Shown: positions 16,210 to 25,744, counted from the first letter of the stretch. The stretch is DNA of 64,000 nucleotides from CAYYYG01 sp964490875 (GCA_964490875.1 CAZBEF010000004.1:62001-126000), one strand, 5' to 3'. Notes: generated by a model from the letters alone, not told the origin. Numbers and translations are program-made.

Positions 16210-17472
16210 ATGATAAATGCATCCGATATAAAAAAAGATTTTCCGATCTTTCAGACTCATCCGGATCTTACCTATCTTGATTCAACGGCAACTTCGCTGA
16301 AACCCCGATCTGTCATTGAGAAACTTACCGAATATTACCGCGACTACAGTGCAAATGTTCATAGGGGCATCTACGCAATTTCAGAACAAGCAACGGCAGA
16401 ATATGAAAAGACACGCGAAGCAGTGGCAGAATTTATTCATGCAAACCGTGTTGAAGAAGTTATTTTCACCAGAAGCACTACGGAGGCATTGAACTTGGTT
16501 GCATATTCCTTGGGCCGAGAAATTGTGAACCAAAATGATGAAATCGTTACCACAGCAATGGAACATCATTCTAATTTTGTTCCATGGCAAGTACTTGCTG
16601 CTGAAAATGGGGCGGTGTTTAAAGTTATAAGTGTTACCAAAGATGGATATCTTGATATCGTATCAGCAACAGATAATAAGACCGTTCATGTAAGGGATTT
16701 ATCTTCGGCAATTACCCGCCGAACAAAAATTTTTGCTCTGACATATATCTCAAATGTATTGGGAACCATCAATCCCATAAAAGAAATCATCAGAGCGGTT
16801 AAAAAAATAAATCCCCATGTCATCACTATTGTCGATGCGGCTCAGGTGGTTCCTCAGCAAACAGTCGATGTTCAGGATTTAGGATGTGATTTTCTGGCGT
16901 TTTCTTCGCATAAAATGCTCGGTCCGACTGGAGTTGGTGTGTTGTGGGGAAAGTATGAACTTCTGGACAGTATGTATCCATTCCAATACGGAGGCGATAT
17001 GATAGCAGAAGTTACCATTGAAACTTCTAAATTTAAAGAACCTCCATATAAATTTGAAGCCGGCACCCCGCATATTGGCGGAGTAATCGGCTTGCAGGCG
17101 GCGATTGAATATTTGAATAAAATCGGTTTAGAAAATATTCGCAATCATGAAAAGCATATTGTCGAGTATGCTATCAGGTCTTTAAATCAGGAATTTGGTA
17201 AATCCATACGTATTCTTGGTCCTACAAACAGTGATCATAAAGTAAGTATTATTTCATTTACTTTAGATGCAGCCCATCCGCATGATATTGCTCAGGTACT
17301 GGATGAATCTAACATCGCAGTGCGTGCAGGCCATCATTGCGCTATGCCGCTTCATACTGCGTTAAATGCAGTTGCTTCGGCGCGGGCAAGTTTTTATATT
17401 TATAATTCAAAGGAAGATGTCGACACATTAGTTGAAGGGTTGAAAAAAACTGTCGCATTATTTTCGAAATAA
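16210..17472 (+). CDS. sufS: SufS, cysteine desulfurase
   Basis: This 420-residue fold-type-I PLP enzyme has YLDSTATSLKPRSV, NVHRGIY, HHSNFVPWQ, DAAQVVPQ and the Schiff-base Lys near 235 in FSSHKMLGPTGVGVLWG. The persulfide Cys near 377 is in RAGHHCAMPLH, in the short-loop context typical of group II (SufS/CsdA) enzymes. It takes sulfur from cysteine and passes it to SufU, encoded 2 bases downstream. No Shine-Dalgarno sequence is seen. Confidence 0.96.
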   Translation: MINASDIKKDFPIFQTHPDLTYLDSTATSLKPRSVIEKLTEYYRDYSANVHRGIYAISEQATAEYEKTREAVAEFIHANRVEEVIFTRSTTEALNLVAYSLGREIVNQNDEIVTTAMEHHSNFVPWQVLAAENGAVFKVISVTKDGYLDIVSATDNKTVHVRDLSSAITRRTKIFALTYISNVLGTINPIKEIIRAVKKINPHVITIVDAAQVVPQQTVDVQDLGCDFLAFSSHKMLGPTGVGVLWGKYELLDSMYPFQYGGDMIAEVTIETSKFKEPPYKFEAGTPHIGGVIGLQAAIEYLNKIGLENIRNHEKHIVEYAIRSLNQEFGKSIRILGPTNSDHKVSIISFTLDAAHPHDIAQVLDESNIAVRAGHHCAMPLHTALNAVASARASFYIYNSKEDVDTLVEGLKKTVALFSK

Positions 17473-17474
17473 CT

Positions 17475-17828
17475 ATGTCAATTTATCAGGATGTAATTTT
17501 AGATCATTATCGAAATCCGAGAAATACCGGCACTCTTGCCAAACCAACACATCATATTAAAGTTACCAATCCATTGTGCGGTGATGTCATTGAAATGGAT
17601 ACTACAGAAAAAGACGGAAAGATTGAAGAAATTAAATTTTCAGGCCAGGGATGCGCTATTTCTCAGGCTGCGGCATCTATGATGACCGAATATGCAAAAG
17701 GAAAAACGAAGGAACAGATTCAAAAACTCGACAAAGACTTTATAGTTGAAATGCTGGGAATTACATTAAGCCCCAACCGGTTAAAATGCGCTCTGTTATC
17801 ACTTGAAGCTTTGCAAAAACTTAAATAA
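17475..17828 (+). CDS. sufU: SufU, sulfur-transfer / scaffold protein
   Basis: This 117-residue IscU-fold protein starts IYQDVILDHYRNPRN. Three conserved cysteines are visible: NPLCGD, GQGCAIS and RLKCALL. These match the zinc-binding sulfur acceptors of SufU. It lacks the insertion seen in the roughly 150-residue SufU of Firmicutes, so it is compact. It would accept persulfide sulfur from SufS and pass it to the SufBCD scaffold. It closes the suf run and is followed 5 bases later by a ferredoxin. Confidence 0.93.
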   Translation: MSIYQDVILDHYRNPRNTGTLAKPTHHIKVTNPLCGDVIEMDTTEKDGKIEEIKFSGQGCAISQAAASMMTEYAKGKTKEQIQKLDKDFIVEMLGITLSPNRLKCALLSLEALQKLK

Positions 17829-17833
17829 TTGGT

Positions 17834-18109
17834 ATGTCCGATCAAAAACTAAAAGATCCGGCAAATCCTTCCGGGCCGGTTACTTATCGCAAATATAAAA
17901 TGTGGGTAGACCGGGATTTATGTATTGGCGCCGCAACATGCATCGCCATCGCGCCGAATACCTATATGCTCGATTCAGAAGCAAAAGCTATAATTTTGGA
18001 CACTATCGAACAGGATTCAGATGAAATAATTCTTGATTCTGCACGCGGCTGCCCTGTCGCTGCGATTATTATCGAAGATGAAAAAGGTAACAGAGTATAT
18101 CCCAAGTGA
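17834..18109 (+). CDS. ferredoxin, three-cysteine single-cluster type
   Basis: This 91-residue ferredoxin has cluster motif C-x5-C (DLCIGAATCIAIAP) and a distal Cys in ARGCPVAAI. The position that would hold a fourth ligand after the second Cys is Ala. Three ligands are typical of small [3Fe-4S] ferredoxins, though a non-Cys fourth ligand to a [4Fe-4S] cluster cannot be excluded. It sits between the suf genes and the 2-oxoacid oxidoreductase genes, so it is a good candidate electron acceptor for that enzyme. Confidence 0.88.
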   Translation: MSDQKLKDPANPSGPVTYRKYKMWVDRDLCIGAATCIAIAPNTYMLDSEAKAIILDTIEQDSDEIILDSARGCPVAAIIIEDEKGNRVYPK

Positions 18110-18263
18110 AATCAGTCACAATGTAAAAGTAATTTTATCTGAAAGAAGCGATGTACGTGAATGTCCTTCCTGTGGTATGATGAGTATTAAGGGTATGCCG
18201 GGGGGTGCGGATTCAACCTGTAAAAATTGCGGATATAAAGATCCGTGTTGTTATGATTATTAG
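18078..18263 (+). CDS. small zinc-ribbon protein
   Basis: This 61-residue protein begins at the ATG at 18078 and overlaps the ferredoxin 3' end by 32 bases in another frame. Two knuckles are visible, CPSCGMM and CKNCGY, followed by a CC pair (DPCCYDY). The first two form a zinc-ribbon-like site; the last may join. The sequence past the overlap is clearly protein-like and ends with its own stop before korA. Function unknown; the context suggests a role near Fe-S or redox proteins. An earlier in-frame ATG at 18033 is less likely. Confidence 0.65.
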   Translation: MKKVTEYIPSEISHNVKVILSERSDVRECPSCGMMSIKGMPGGADSTCKNCGYKDPCCYDY

Positions 18264-18314
18264 TCCGAAGTCCGAAATCTATTAAAGAATTTTAAGATTG
18301 ATAAAATAATTTAA

Positions 18315-20042
18315 ATGAAAAAATATCTCTGGAAAATCGGCGGTGAAGCAGGTTTTGGTATTATGACAGTAGGTTTATCATTCGCCAAAATTGCTTCGCG
18401 TTCTGGATACTATATATTCGACTATGCAGAATATCCTTCGCTTATCCGCGGCGGCCATAATACATATGAAGTGCTGATCTCAGATGAACAAGTAGGTTCA
18501 TCTAAATATGTCGTCGATTTGTTAGTCTGCCTGAATAAAGACACATTTGAATTCCATAAATCACGCCTTACACCTGAAAGTGTGGTGGTGTATGATCCAG
18601 AAGATTTTGAATTCGATGCGAATGTTGTAAAAGTCCAGATTCCATTCAAAAAAATAAAGCGGGAGAATGAGGTGTTTCAGATTATGGTAAATACAATTGC
18701 CATCGGCGCGTCATTAGGCTTGCTGGGAGCAGACATCGAGATTCTCCGTGATATTATTCGGAATGAATTTCAGAGGAAAGGACAGGAAGTTATAGACTTC
18801 AACCTTAAATTCGCCGATATTGGATTTAACTTTATTAAAGAAAATTATCCCGCTGTAATAAAACCTATTTTATCTCGAAAGCAGAGCACAGAAAAAGTTG
18901 TTGCAAATGCGAATGATATCTTTTCGTTAGGAGCAGTGGCTGCCGACTGCCGGTTTTATTCGGCGTACCCCATGACACCATCATCATCTGTTCTCACTTC
19001 TCTGGCTGGATGGCAGCAGGAGACAGGCATGGTTGTGCGTCATTCTGAAGACGAAATTGCTGTGATCAATAATGCGCTCGGCGCGTCACATGCTGGCGTA
19101 CGATCAGCTGTCGGCACATCGGGCGGCGGCTTTGCACTTATGGTTGAGACCTTATCTTATGCCGGAGTCGCAGAGATTCCTATCGTTGTTTTCTTAGGCC
19201 AGCGGCCGGGGCCGGCAACGGGAATGCCGACATGGACAGAACAGGGAGATTTATTATTTACCGTTCATGCAGGACACGGAGAATTTCCTAAAATAGTTTT
19301 TGCACCTGGTGATATTAACGAAATGCTGGAGCTTACCATGAAAGCGTTTGACATGGCTGATATATATCAGGTTCCGGTAATTGTTATGTCAGATAAACTC
19401 ATCGGTGAAAGTCATACTGCTTATGATAAATCGGCAATGATGTCATTTATTTCAAACTACAAAATCAATCGCGGTAAAACTGTCCGCCAATCTTCGCAGG
19501 AAAAATATTTACGATACAAATTATCGGACGATGGAATTTCCGAAAGGCTTATTCCCGGACAAAAAGGGCAGTTTTATCAGGCAAACTCATATGAACATGT
19601 GGAAGACAGCCATACAACAGAAGATTCAAAAGTGCGATTAGACCAAGTAAATAAAAGAAATAAAAAGCAGGATATATATTTAAATTCTCATTTTTCAAAA
19701 CCAGCCATCTTTGGAACGTTTGAAGAAGCAGAGATCTGTTTTGTTTCGTGGGGAGGTAATAAGGGAGCCATACTTGATGCTCAAAAAATGCTACTGGCTG
19801 AAAATATCAAGAGCTCATATATTCACTTCACTCACGTATACCCGCTTAGTGAATCAATTGTAAAACCTTTCTTTGAAAAGAATAAGAGATATATTCTTAT
19901 TGAAAACAATTCTCATGCCCAATTTGGTAAACTATTACGTATGGAGGCAGGGGTTGAAATCAAAGAAAAGATTCTTAAGTATGACGGCCGGCCAATTTTC
20001 CCAGAAGACATTGTAACTTATATCAAAAAGTCCACTAGTTAA
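18315..20042 (+). CDS. korA: 2-oxoacid:ferredoxin oxidoreductase, gamma-alpha fused subunit
   Basis: This is a 575-residue fusion. Residues 1 to about 185 are the gamma domain (KIGGEAGFGIMTVGLSFAK, EYPSLIRGGHNTYEV). Residues about 195-575 are the alpha domain: FYSAYPMTPSSSVL, HSEDEIAVINNALGASHAG, TSGGGFALMVETLSYAGVAE and PVIVMSDKLIGES. It oxidatively decarboxylates a 2-oxoacid to the acyl-CoA with reduction of ferredoxin, with the beta subunit encoded next. The gamma-alpha order matches KorA-type enzymes; the exact substrate (2-oxoglutarate or pyruvate) cannot be decided from sequence. Confidence 0.92.
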   Translation: MKKYLWKIGGEAGFGIMTVGLSFAKIASRSGYYIFDYAEYPSLIRGGHNTYEVLISDEQVGSSKYVVDLLVCLNKDTFEFHKSRLTPESVVVYDPEDFEFDANVVKVQIPFKKIKRENEVFQIMVNTIAIGASLGLLGADIEILRDIIRNEFQRKGQEVIDFNLKFADIGFNFIKENYPAVIKPILSRKQSTEKVVANANDIFSLGAVAADCRFYSAYPMTPSSSVLTSLAGWQQETGMVVRHSEDEIAVINNALGASHAGVRSAVGTSGGGFALMVETLSYAGVAEIPIVVFLGQRPGPATGMPTWTEQGDLLFTVHAGHGEFPKIVFAPGDINEMLELTMKAFDMADIYQVPVIVMSDKLIGESHTAYDKSAMMSFISNYKINRGKTVRQSSQEKYLRYKLSDDGISERLIPGQKGQFYQANSYEHVEDSHTTEDSKVRLDQVNKRNKKQDIYLNSHFSKPAIFGTFEEAEICFVSWGGNKGAILDAQKMLLAENIKSSYIHFTHVYPLSESIVKPFFEKNKRYILIENNSHAQFGKLLRMEAGVEIKEKILKYDGRPIFPEDIVTYIKKSTS

Positions 20043-20068
20043 TTTATAACTTTCTTACTTTTAGATTC

Positions 20069-20920
20069 ATGGCAACACCAAAAGATTTTTACGGACATAC
20101 ACCCACTTGGTGCCCGGGCTGCGGCGATTGGGGCATAGGTGTTTCAATTCGTACAGCATTTTCACAACTTGGTTTAGACCCATCAACAATGATGGCAGCG
20201 TTCGATATTGGCTGTTCAGGAAACATGAACGATTTCGTTAATGCTTATGCTATGCATACATTGCACGGCCGTTCTGTAGTAAATGCTATTGGGATGAAAA
20301 TAGCCAATCATAAAGCTCCGGTTGTAGTCATTGGCGGTGATGGTGCACTGTACGGCGAAGGCGGTAATCATTTTATCCATGCTTGTCGAGGTAACCATGA
20401 CATTACGCTCATTGCTCATGATAATATGGTATACGGTTTAACCACAGGTCAGGTGGCTCCTACTGCACATCAGGGATACAAATCTAAATCGACGCCTTCT
20501 GGAATTCTGGAAGTGTCTGTTAATCCGTTGGCTTTAGCCTTAACTCAAGGAGCTACCTTTGTAGCACAGGCCTATGCTGGCGACGTTCCCCATCTGATAG
20601 AGATGATAAAAGCGGGGATTCAGCATAAAGGATTTTCTCTGGTTAATGTGCTTCAGCCTTGTGTGACATTTAATAAGGTAAATACTTATCAATACTATAA
20701 TAAGCGTGTCTATAAACTCGACGCAGACTATGATCGGACTAATTTTAATAACGCAATGCAGAAAGTGATTGAAATTAAGGAAGAAAAGTTTCCACTTGGA
20801 GTGATATATCAAACTGAAAGACCGGCGTATCATGAACTATTGCCACAGTTATCTACTGATGCTTTAGTTGATAAAAAACAATTTACTAATGTTGAGTCAC
20901 TTTTTAATAGTTTTGTTTAG
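20069..20920 (+). CDS. korB: 2-oxoacid:ferredoxin oxidoreductase, beta subunit
   Basis: This 283-residue thiamine-diphosphate-binding subunit has TPTWCPGCGDWGIG at the N-terminus, AFDIGCSGNMNDF, and the TPP motif GGDGALYGEGGNHF...AHDNMVYGLTTGQVAPT. It has CPGC but no full four-Cys cluster set of its own beyond the usual KorB ligands (CPGC, GCSG and a Cys in LQPCVTFN). It pairs with the fused gamma-alpha subunit 26 bases upstream. Together with the nearby ferredoxin these genes give a CoA-dependent, ferredoxin-linked step. Confidence 0.93.
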   Translation: MATPKDFYGHTPTWCPGCGDWGIGVSIRTAFSQLGLDPSTMMAAFDIGCSGNMNDFVNAYAMHTLHGRSVVNAIGMKIANHKAPVVVIGGDGALYGEGGNHFIHACRGNHDITLIAHDNMVYGLTTGQVAPTAHQGYKSKSTPSGILEVSVNPLALALTQGATFVAQAYAGDVPHLIEMIKAGIQHKGFSLVNVLQPCVTFNKVNTYQYYNKRVYKLDADYDRTNFNNAMQKVIEIKEEKFPLGVIYQTERPAYHELLPQLSTDALVDKKQFTNVESLFNSFV

Positions 20921-20939
20921 AGAAAATAAATTTTTCCTA

Positions 20940-20968
20940 TTGACAGTTAGCAATTAATATTGTAAACT
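20940..20968 (+). promoter_or_regulatory. predicted lon promoter
   Basis: A perfect TTGACA (20940-20945) is followed after exactly 17 bases by TAAACT (20963-20968, four of six matches). The -10 ends 10 bases before the lon ATG, so the predicted transcript has almost no leader. Confidence 0.6.
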
Positions 20969-20978
20969 GCTAAAATCT

Positions 20979-23426
20979 ATGGCACTTCTAATGGGATCTT
21001 CAGAACAATCAATTTTTCCAGTAGTAGCAGTTAGGGACGGGATAGTATTTCCTAACACTGAGAACGTATTAGTCTTCGGTCGGCAGAAGAGTGTGGATGC
21101 TATAAACCATGCATTAAAGGGCAACAAAAAGATTGCGCTTGTTATGCAGCAAAATGCCTCAATTGACGATCCTTCACCAAGTGACCTATATAATGTAGGC
21201 GTCATCGCAACTATAGAAAAAACAGTGTTAGGCGAAAAAGGAGAAATTACTGCTCTTGCTCGAGGAAAAGAGAAAATTAAGTTCATCGAATTTACAAAGG
21301 AAGCGCCGTATCTTGAGGCAAAGGTAGAAGTCATTACTGACAATGTTGATGAAGATGAGGAGATGCAGGCAATGGTAAAGCATATTTCTGCTCAAATAAA
21401 GAAAGCAATAAATCTGGGAAAGACGATTGATTTCGTCTTCTTAATGAATATATTAAATATAACTTCTTCACATGATTTTTCGTGCCAGGTAGCAATGATC
21501 TTAGATCTTAAGCCCGAAGAACGGCAAGGACTTCTCGAAGAGGTTATTCTAAAGAAGCGTTTGGCTAAAGAGGTGGAATATATTAATCGAGAAATAAAGA
21601 TTTTGGAGATAGAGCAGAATATATCCGCTAAAACGAATCAAAAATTTGAACGGGGTATGCGGGAAACTTTCCTTCGAGAAAAAATGAAAACAATCGAAGA
21701 AGAATTAGGCGGAAAAAATGAAGACCGGGATGTAAAAGAATATAGAGATAAAATAAAAGCAGCTAAAATGCCAAAAGATGTAGAAGAGAAGGCTATGAAA
21801 GAATTAAAGCGACTCGCTCAGATGTCGCAGTTTAATCCGGAAGCTTCTTATATTCGTACATATCTGGATTGGCTTGTTGAAATTCCATGGTCTGTTTCAT
21901 CTAACAATGTAATGGATATTCATGAATCAGAGAAAATCTTAAACGAAGATCATTTCGGATTAAAAAAGATTAAAGAAAGAATTTTAGAGTATCTTGCTGT
22001 TATTGAACTTCATAAACAGAAAGAGCTTCGCAATCCTAAAAATAAAGGTAGTAAAAATAAACTCCGCCAGCCTACAATATTATGTTTTGTCGGACCACCT
22101 GGAGTAGGTAAAACATCACTGGGCAAATCTATTGCCAGATCATTAGGGAGAAAATTCGTTAAAATGTCTTTGGGAGGAATCCGTGACGAAGCTGAGATCC
22201 GTGGACATCGACGAACATATGTTGGCGCAATGCCGGGTAGAATTATTCAGGGAATGAAACAGGCTGGCACCAATAATCCAGTATTTATGCTTGATGAAAT
22301 AGATAAAGTTGGACGCGACTACCGCGGTGATCCATCTGCAGCTCTTTTGGAGACACTTGATCCAGAACAAAATCATGCATTCTCTGATCATTATCTGGAA
22401 GCGCCTTTTGATCTTTCAGATGTATTCTTTATAACTACAGCAAATATTCTCGATACGATTCCAGAAGCATTATTAGATCGTCTGGAGATAATTCATTTTC
22501 CAGGTTATACAGAAGAGGAAAAGTTTCATATTGCTCAAGATTATTTGGTCGCAAAGCAAGTTAAAGCACATGGATTGGATGCTGATGAAATAAAAGTAAC
22601 AGATAATGCTTTGCGGGTTTTAATACGAAGATATACTCGAGAAGCGGGAGTCCGAGATCTTGAACGACAAATTGCTAATATGTGCCGAAAAGTGGCTCGT
22701 GAAATTCTTGAGAAGAAAGTAACCAAGAAGACAGTTGGACTGGCAGATGTGAGCAAATACCTTGGTCCGTACAAATTTTCTTCACAGATGATCGAAGAAA
22801 AGGATACGGTGGGAATTTCGACAGGTCTTGCATGGACACAAGCAGGCGGTGATATTTTGTTTATCGAAGTTGCTATTATGCCTGGAAAAGGTCATCTTAC
22901 ATTAACCGGTCATCTGGGTGATGTTATGAAGGAGTCATGCCAGGCAGCATTGACATATATCAGAGCTCGATGGGATATGTTTGGTCTGAATAAGAATTTC
23001 TTTAATAATATAGATATTCATGTGCACGTTCCAGAAGGCGCAGTTCCTAAGGACGGTCCGTCTGCTGGTATTGCTATCACAACAGCTATGGTATCGGCAT
23101 TAACTAAAATTCCGGTACGACGTGATGTTGCTATGACTGGAGAGATTACTTTGCGGGGCCGTGGTCTTGAGATCGGCGGCGTGAAGGAAAAGGTTGTTGC
23201 GGCGCACAGAGCACAGATTAAGACGGTTATTTTACCGAAGGACAATAAGAAGGATCTGGAGGATATTCCGAATAATGTGATGAATGATTTGCACTTTGTG
23301 TTTGTGCATCATATGGATGATGTTCTAAAGGTTGCTTTGGCATTTCCTGAGAAGAAAGTGCATTTTCCGGTCATTCATCAGCATTTTGAGACGTTGAAGA
23401 AGGAAAATAATCGGAAGATGAACTGA
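20979..23426 (+). CDS. lon: Lon, ATP-dependent serine protease
   Basis: This is an 815-residue LonA-type protease. It has an N-terminal substrate domain (PVVAVRDGIVFPNTENVL at residues about 10-30), a coiled-coil region, an AAA+ module with Walker A GPPGVGKTSLGKS near 371 and Walker B VFMLDEIDKVGRD, and a C-terminal protease domain with catalytic Ser near 695 (KDGPSAGIAI) and Lys near 738 (GGVKEKVVAAHRA). It degrades damaged and regulatory proteins in the cytoplasm. It is monocistronic with its own promoter and a 9-bp-stem hairpin just past the stop. Confidence 0.97.
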   Translation: MALLMGSSEQSIFPVVAVRDGIVFPNTENVLVFGRQKSVDAINHALKGNKKIALVMQQNASIDDPSPSDLYNVGVIATIEKTVLGEKGEITALARGKEKIKFIEFTKEAPYLEAKVEVITDNVDEDEEMQAMVKHISAQIKKAINLGKTIDFVFLMNILNITSSHDFSCQVAMILDLKPEERQGLLEEVILKKRLAKEVEYINREIKILEIEQNISAKTNQKFERGMRETFLREKMKTIEEELGGKNEDRDVKEYRDKIKAAKMPKDVEEKAMKELKRLAQMSQFNPEASYIRTYLDWLVEIPWSVSSNNVMDIHESEKILNEDHFGLKKIKERILEYLAVIELHKQKELRNPKNKGSKNKLRQPTILCFVGPPGVGKTSLGKSIARSLGRKFVKMSLGGIRDEAEIRGHRRTYVGAMPGRIIQGMKQAGTNNPVFMLDEIDKVGRDYRGDPSAALLETLDPEQNHAFSDHYLEAPFDLSDVFFITTANILDTIPEALLDRLEIIHFPGYTEEEKFHIAQDYLVAKQVKAHGLDADEIKVTDNALRVLIRRYTREAGVRDLERQIANMCRKVAREILEKKVTKKTVGLADVSKYLGPYKFSSQMIEEKDTVGISTGLAWTQAGGDILFIEVAIMPGKGHLTLTGHLGDVMKESCQAALTYIRARWDMFGLNKNFFNNIDIHVHVPEGAVPKDGPSAGIAITTAMVSALTKIPVRRDVAMTGEITLRGRGLEIGGVKEKVVAAHRAQIKTVILPKDNKKDLEDIPNNVMNDLHFVFVHHMDDVLKVALAFPEKKVHFPVIHQHFETLKKENNRKMN

Positions 23427-23427
23427 A

Positions 23428-23467
23428 AGATTTTCTTGGGACGCTGCTATAGTCTCTGAGAAAATCT
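23428..23467 (+). terminator. inverted repeat after lon, possible terminator
   Basis: AGATTTTCT (23428-23436) and AGAAAATCT (23459-23467) form a perfect 9-bp stem right after the lon stop. No T-run follows, so intrinsic termination is uncertain. The right arm begins a 22-base sequence repeated exactly at 25761-25782. Confidence 0.4.
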
Positions 23468-23492
23468 GGTAGATTCTGCCAGGTATATATGT

Positions 23493-23577
23493 CGCTCGAT
23501 ACCGCGTTTTTCGGGGCACCGACACCCTCTGATGAGGGGCACCCTCGGTGACACCCTCAAAACGGGTATCTTCGCTC
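23493..23577. repeat. intergenic covarying palindrome, family 1, copy B
   Basis: An 85-base copy that starts CGCTCGATACC and ends GGTATCTTCGCTC. The inner arms here are CGCGTTTT and AAAACGGG, different in sequence from copies A, D and E yet still paired. The core (23511-23565) is a separate GC-rich palindrome built on GACACCCTC / GAGGG units. It lies in the convergent gap between lon and the FemAB-type gene. Confidence 0.75.
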
Positions 23578-23653
23578 CTGTTTGTCCCGCGAAGTTTTAA
23601 TCGTTAGATTAATTACCAAATTTTCAAGAATAAAAAATCATATCCTCGTTACT

Positions 23654-24634
23654 TTAAAATAATGAAAGAACTACACTTCGTGCTTTATGTAGCAGATTGT
23701 AAAGCGTATATTGACCTGGATTAATAATCAGGTCATAACTTCCTGCATATTCTGTAAATTTGCCGCCGTAGCCTTCTTTAAATTTAGTGAAGCCGGCCCA
23801 CGGATGGTTTTCGTCGTACTGCGGACCGAGAGCGCCCCACATGTCGAATGTTTCTGCGCCGAGTTTTTTTCCTAAGCGGATTGCTTCCCACATGAGTAAA
23901 TTGGCTGCCATGACGTTTCTATGTTGTATTGATGTTCCGCCATATGGATAGTAAAATTTTTTGTTGAAGTAAAATAGTTCGTATGCTGCAAGCGGAATAT
24001 CTTCATAATAGGCAATTAGAATTTGAGCCATCGAATCTTTTAGATTTTCCCAGATTATTTTATGATAGCCTGGTGTATGGCCGTGATATTTTTGCCTTTT
24101 GCACGTTACAAAATATAGCTTCGAGAATGTGTTGAATCCTTTTTCATCCGATTCTTCGCGAATAGTGACGCCTTTTTTTTGAGCTAGTTTAATGTTATAT
24201 CTGGTTTTTGATTTCATGTTCTTTAATAAGTCTTCTTCTGTAGGTCTTAAGTCTAGTGAAATACTCCAGTTTGGAAATAGCGGATGAGGCGAAGGCCGGA
24301 GTGTATATTTTTGATTCTTCATTATCATGTCAGATTTTTCGATATACGGCTCCATTTTTGTAAAAATAACATTATTTTTTTTTCCATATTCGTACATGTA
24401 TTCAAGCACATGGTCTGAAGGCATTATAGATCGGGGAAGGTAGCCAATTTTAAATGATGTATGCGGAATCTTATGAAACGTTATCTGAAATACATGCTTG
24501 CCGTCGGTAAGCCGGAGAACTTCTATGCCCATTTGTTTGCGCGCTTCGCCCCATTCCCACGATTGCAGTGGATGAGCTGCCATGCTGTTGTACGTGTTTT
24601 TGTCGAATGTATCGCCGATTACAGTAATATTCAT
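23654..24634 (-). CDS. FemAB-family aminoacyltransferase (peptidoglycan bridge type)
   Basis: This 326-residue protein has the twin GNAT-like fold of FemABX enzymes: N-terminal LQSWEWGEARKQMG, central KSKTRYNIKLAQKKGV, the FSKLY..TCKRQKYHGH region, and the C-terminal WEAIRLGKKLGAETFDMWGA and FKEGYGGKFTEYAGSYDL. Family members use aminoacyl-tRNA to add amino acids to the peptidoglycan stem peptide. This suggests that the wall carries interpeptide bridge residues. It is the last gene of the minus-strand polysaccharide cluster, 3 bases after a GT4 gene. Confidence 0.88.
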   Translation of the reverse strand: MNITVIGDTFDKNTYNSMAAHPLQSWEWGEARKQMGIEVLRLTDGKHVFQITFHKIPHTSFKIGYLPRSIMPSDHVLEYMYEYGKKNNVIFTKMEPYIEKSDMIMKNQKYTLRPSPHPLFPNWSISLDLRPTEEDLLKNMKSKTRYNIKLAQKKGVTIREESDEKGFNTFSKLYFVTCKRQKYHGHTPGYHKIIWENLKDSMAQILIAYYEDIPLAAYELFYFNKKFYYPYGGTSIQHRNVMAANLLMWEAIRLGKKLGAETFDMWGALGPQYDENHPWAGFTKFKEGYGGKFTEYAGSYDLIINPGQYTLYNLLHKARSVVLSLF

Positions 24635-24637
24635 ATT

Positions 24638-25744
24638 CTAGGATTTTTGTGTGTTTATAATCAGATCTAATGTTTGTTTGGCGCATGTTTCCCATGAAAA
24701 TTCTTTAACCCGTTCTTTACCTTTTTGAATTAGTTCGGCGCGAAGTTCAGAGGACTGAAGCAGTGTATTCATTTTCTCGGTTAATTCGGCTGGATTTTTA
24801 GGATCGAAGTACAAACAGGCTTCGCCACCAATTTCGGGCAGACTCGAGCTGAATGAGGCAATAACCGGGCATCCCATCGACATAGCTTCAAGAACAGGAA
24901 GGCCGAACCCTTCGTACAAAGAAGGCAGCACAAAACAGAATGCATCTTTATATAATTTTTTAACTGTAGAATCTGGCAGGTATCCCGTAAATATCACTGA
25001 ATCTTCGACATTCATTTCTTTTACTTTGTTGAATATTTCTTCATACAGCCATCCTTTTCTCCCGACAATTATGAGTTTGTAATCTGGTTGTTCTGTATGA
25101 AATTTGGCGAATGCTTCAATAAGAGTTGTCAGATTTTTTCGGGGCTGAATAGTGCCGACATACAAAATATATTTTTTGAGATCAGATAGATCTGTGTTTG
25201 TGTTGTCGTCTTTATTTTCGTTTGTATCATTTTTTTCATAGCCGTTATAGATTACCGAGACTTTTTCTTCGGGCACATTATAAAACTTTAAGATATCTTT
25301 TTTTGTGGTTTTGGAAACAGCGATTATTTTTTTTGCTTTTGTTATTGAGTCTTTTGTCCAGTTTGTGAGTTTGTATAGGTCTTTTTTGAGAAATTCATCT
25401 GGATAATAAAAGTACGAAAGGTCGTGAATAGTTACGATGAGTGGGCTGCGGAGTGATCGGGGAGAGTAATGGGCCGGCGATAAGAATATGTCGTCAGGTC
25501 TATGGGTGTTTAGATAGAGAGGTAAAAATATCTGAGACCATGCGATGGGGCCGGGAACTGTTATGTATCTGAAGTTTTTAGTTTGTTCTGGGAGAAAGTT
25601 TTTTGGTTTGTTTTTCAGATATATGTTGAATCGGACGCTATCGTTTGAGTTTTTTTGAAAATAGGTGAGTAGATTGAGCGTGTATACTGATACGCCGACA
25701 TGTGAGTCTACGTTTGCTTCGTTTCCGTCAATTCCGATTATCAT
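24638..25744 (-). CDS. GT4 family glycosyltransferase
   Basis: This 368-residue GT-B glycosyltransferase starts MIIGIDGNEANVDSHVGVSVYT, has YILYVGTIQPRKNLTTLIEAF in the hinge, and the nucleotide-sugar motif PSLYEGFGLPVLEAMSMGCPVIAS. The last stretch contains the family's E-x7-E. It transfers a sugar from an NDP donor in the cytoplasm during surface polysaccharide assembly. The ATG at 25744 is preferred: an upstream in-frame start (25810) would translate 22 residues from a repeat element present elsewhere. Confidence 0.93.
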   Translation of the reverse strand: MIIGIDGNEANVDSHVGVSVYTLNLLTYFQKNSNDSVRFNIYLKNKPKNFLPEQTKNFRYITVPGPIAWSQIFLPLYLNTHRPDDIFLSPAHYSPRSLRSPLIVTIHDLSYFYYPDEFLKKDLYKLTNWTKDSITKAKKIIAVSKTTKKDILKFYNVPEEKVSVIYNGYEKNDTNENKDDNTNTDLSDLKKYILYVGTIQPRKNLTTLIEAFAKFHTEQPDYKLIIVGRKGWLYEEIFNKVKEMNVEDSVIFTGYLPDSTVKKLYKDAFCFVLPSLYEGFGLPVLEAMSMGCPVIASFSSSLPEIGGEACLYFDPKNPAELTEKMNTLLQSSELRAELIQKGKERVKEFSWETCAKQTLDLIINTQKS

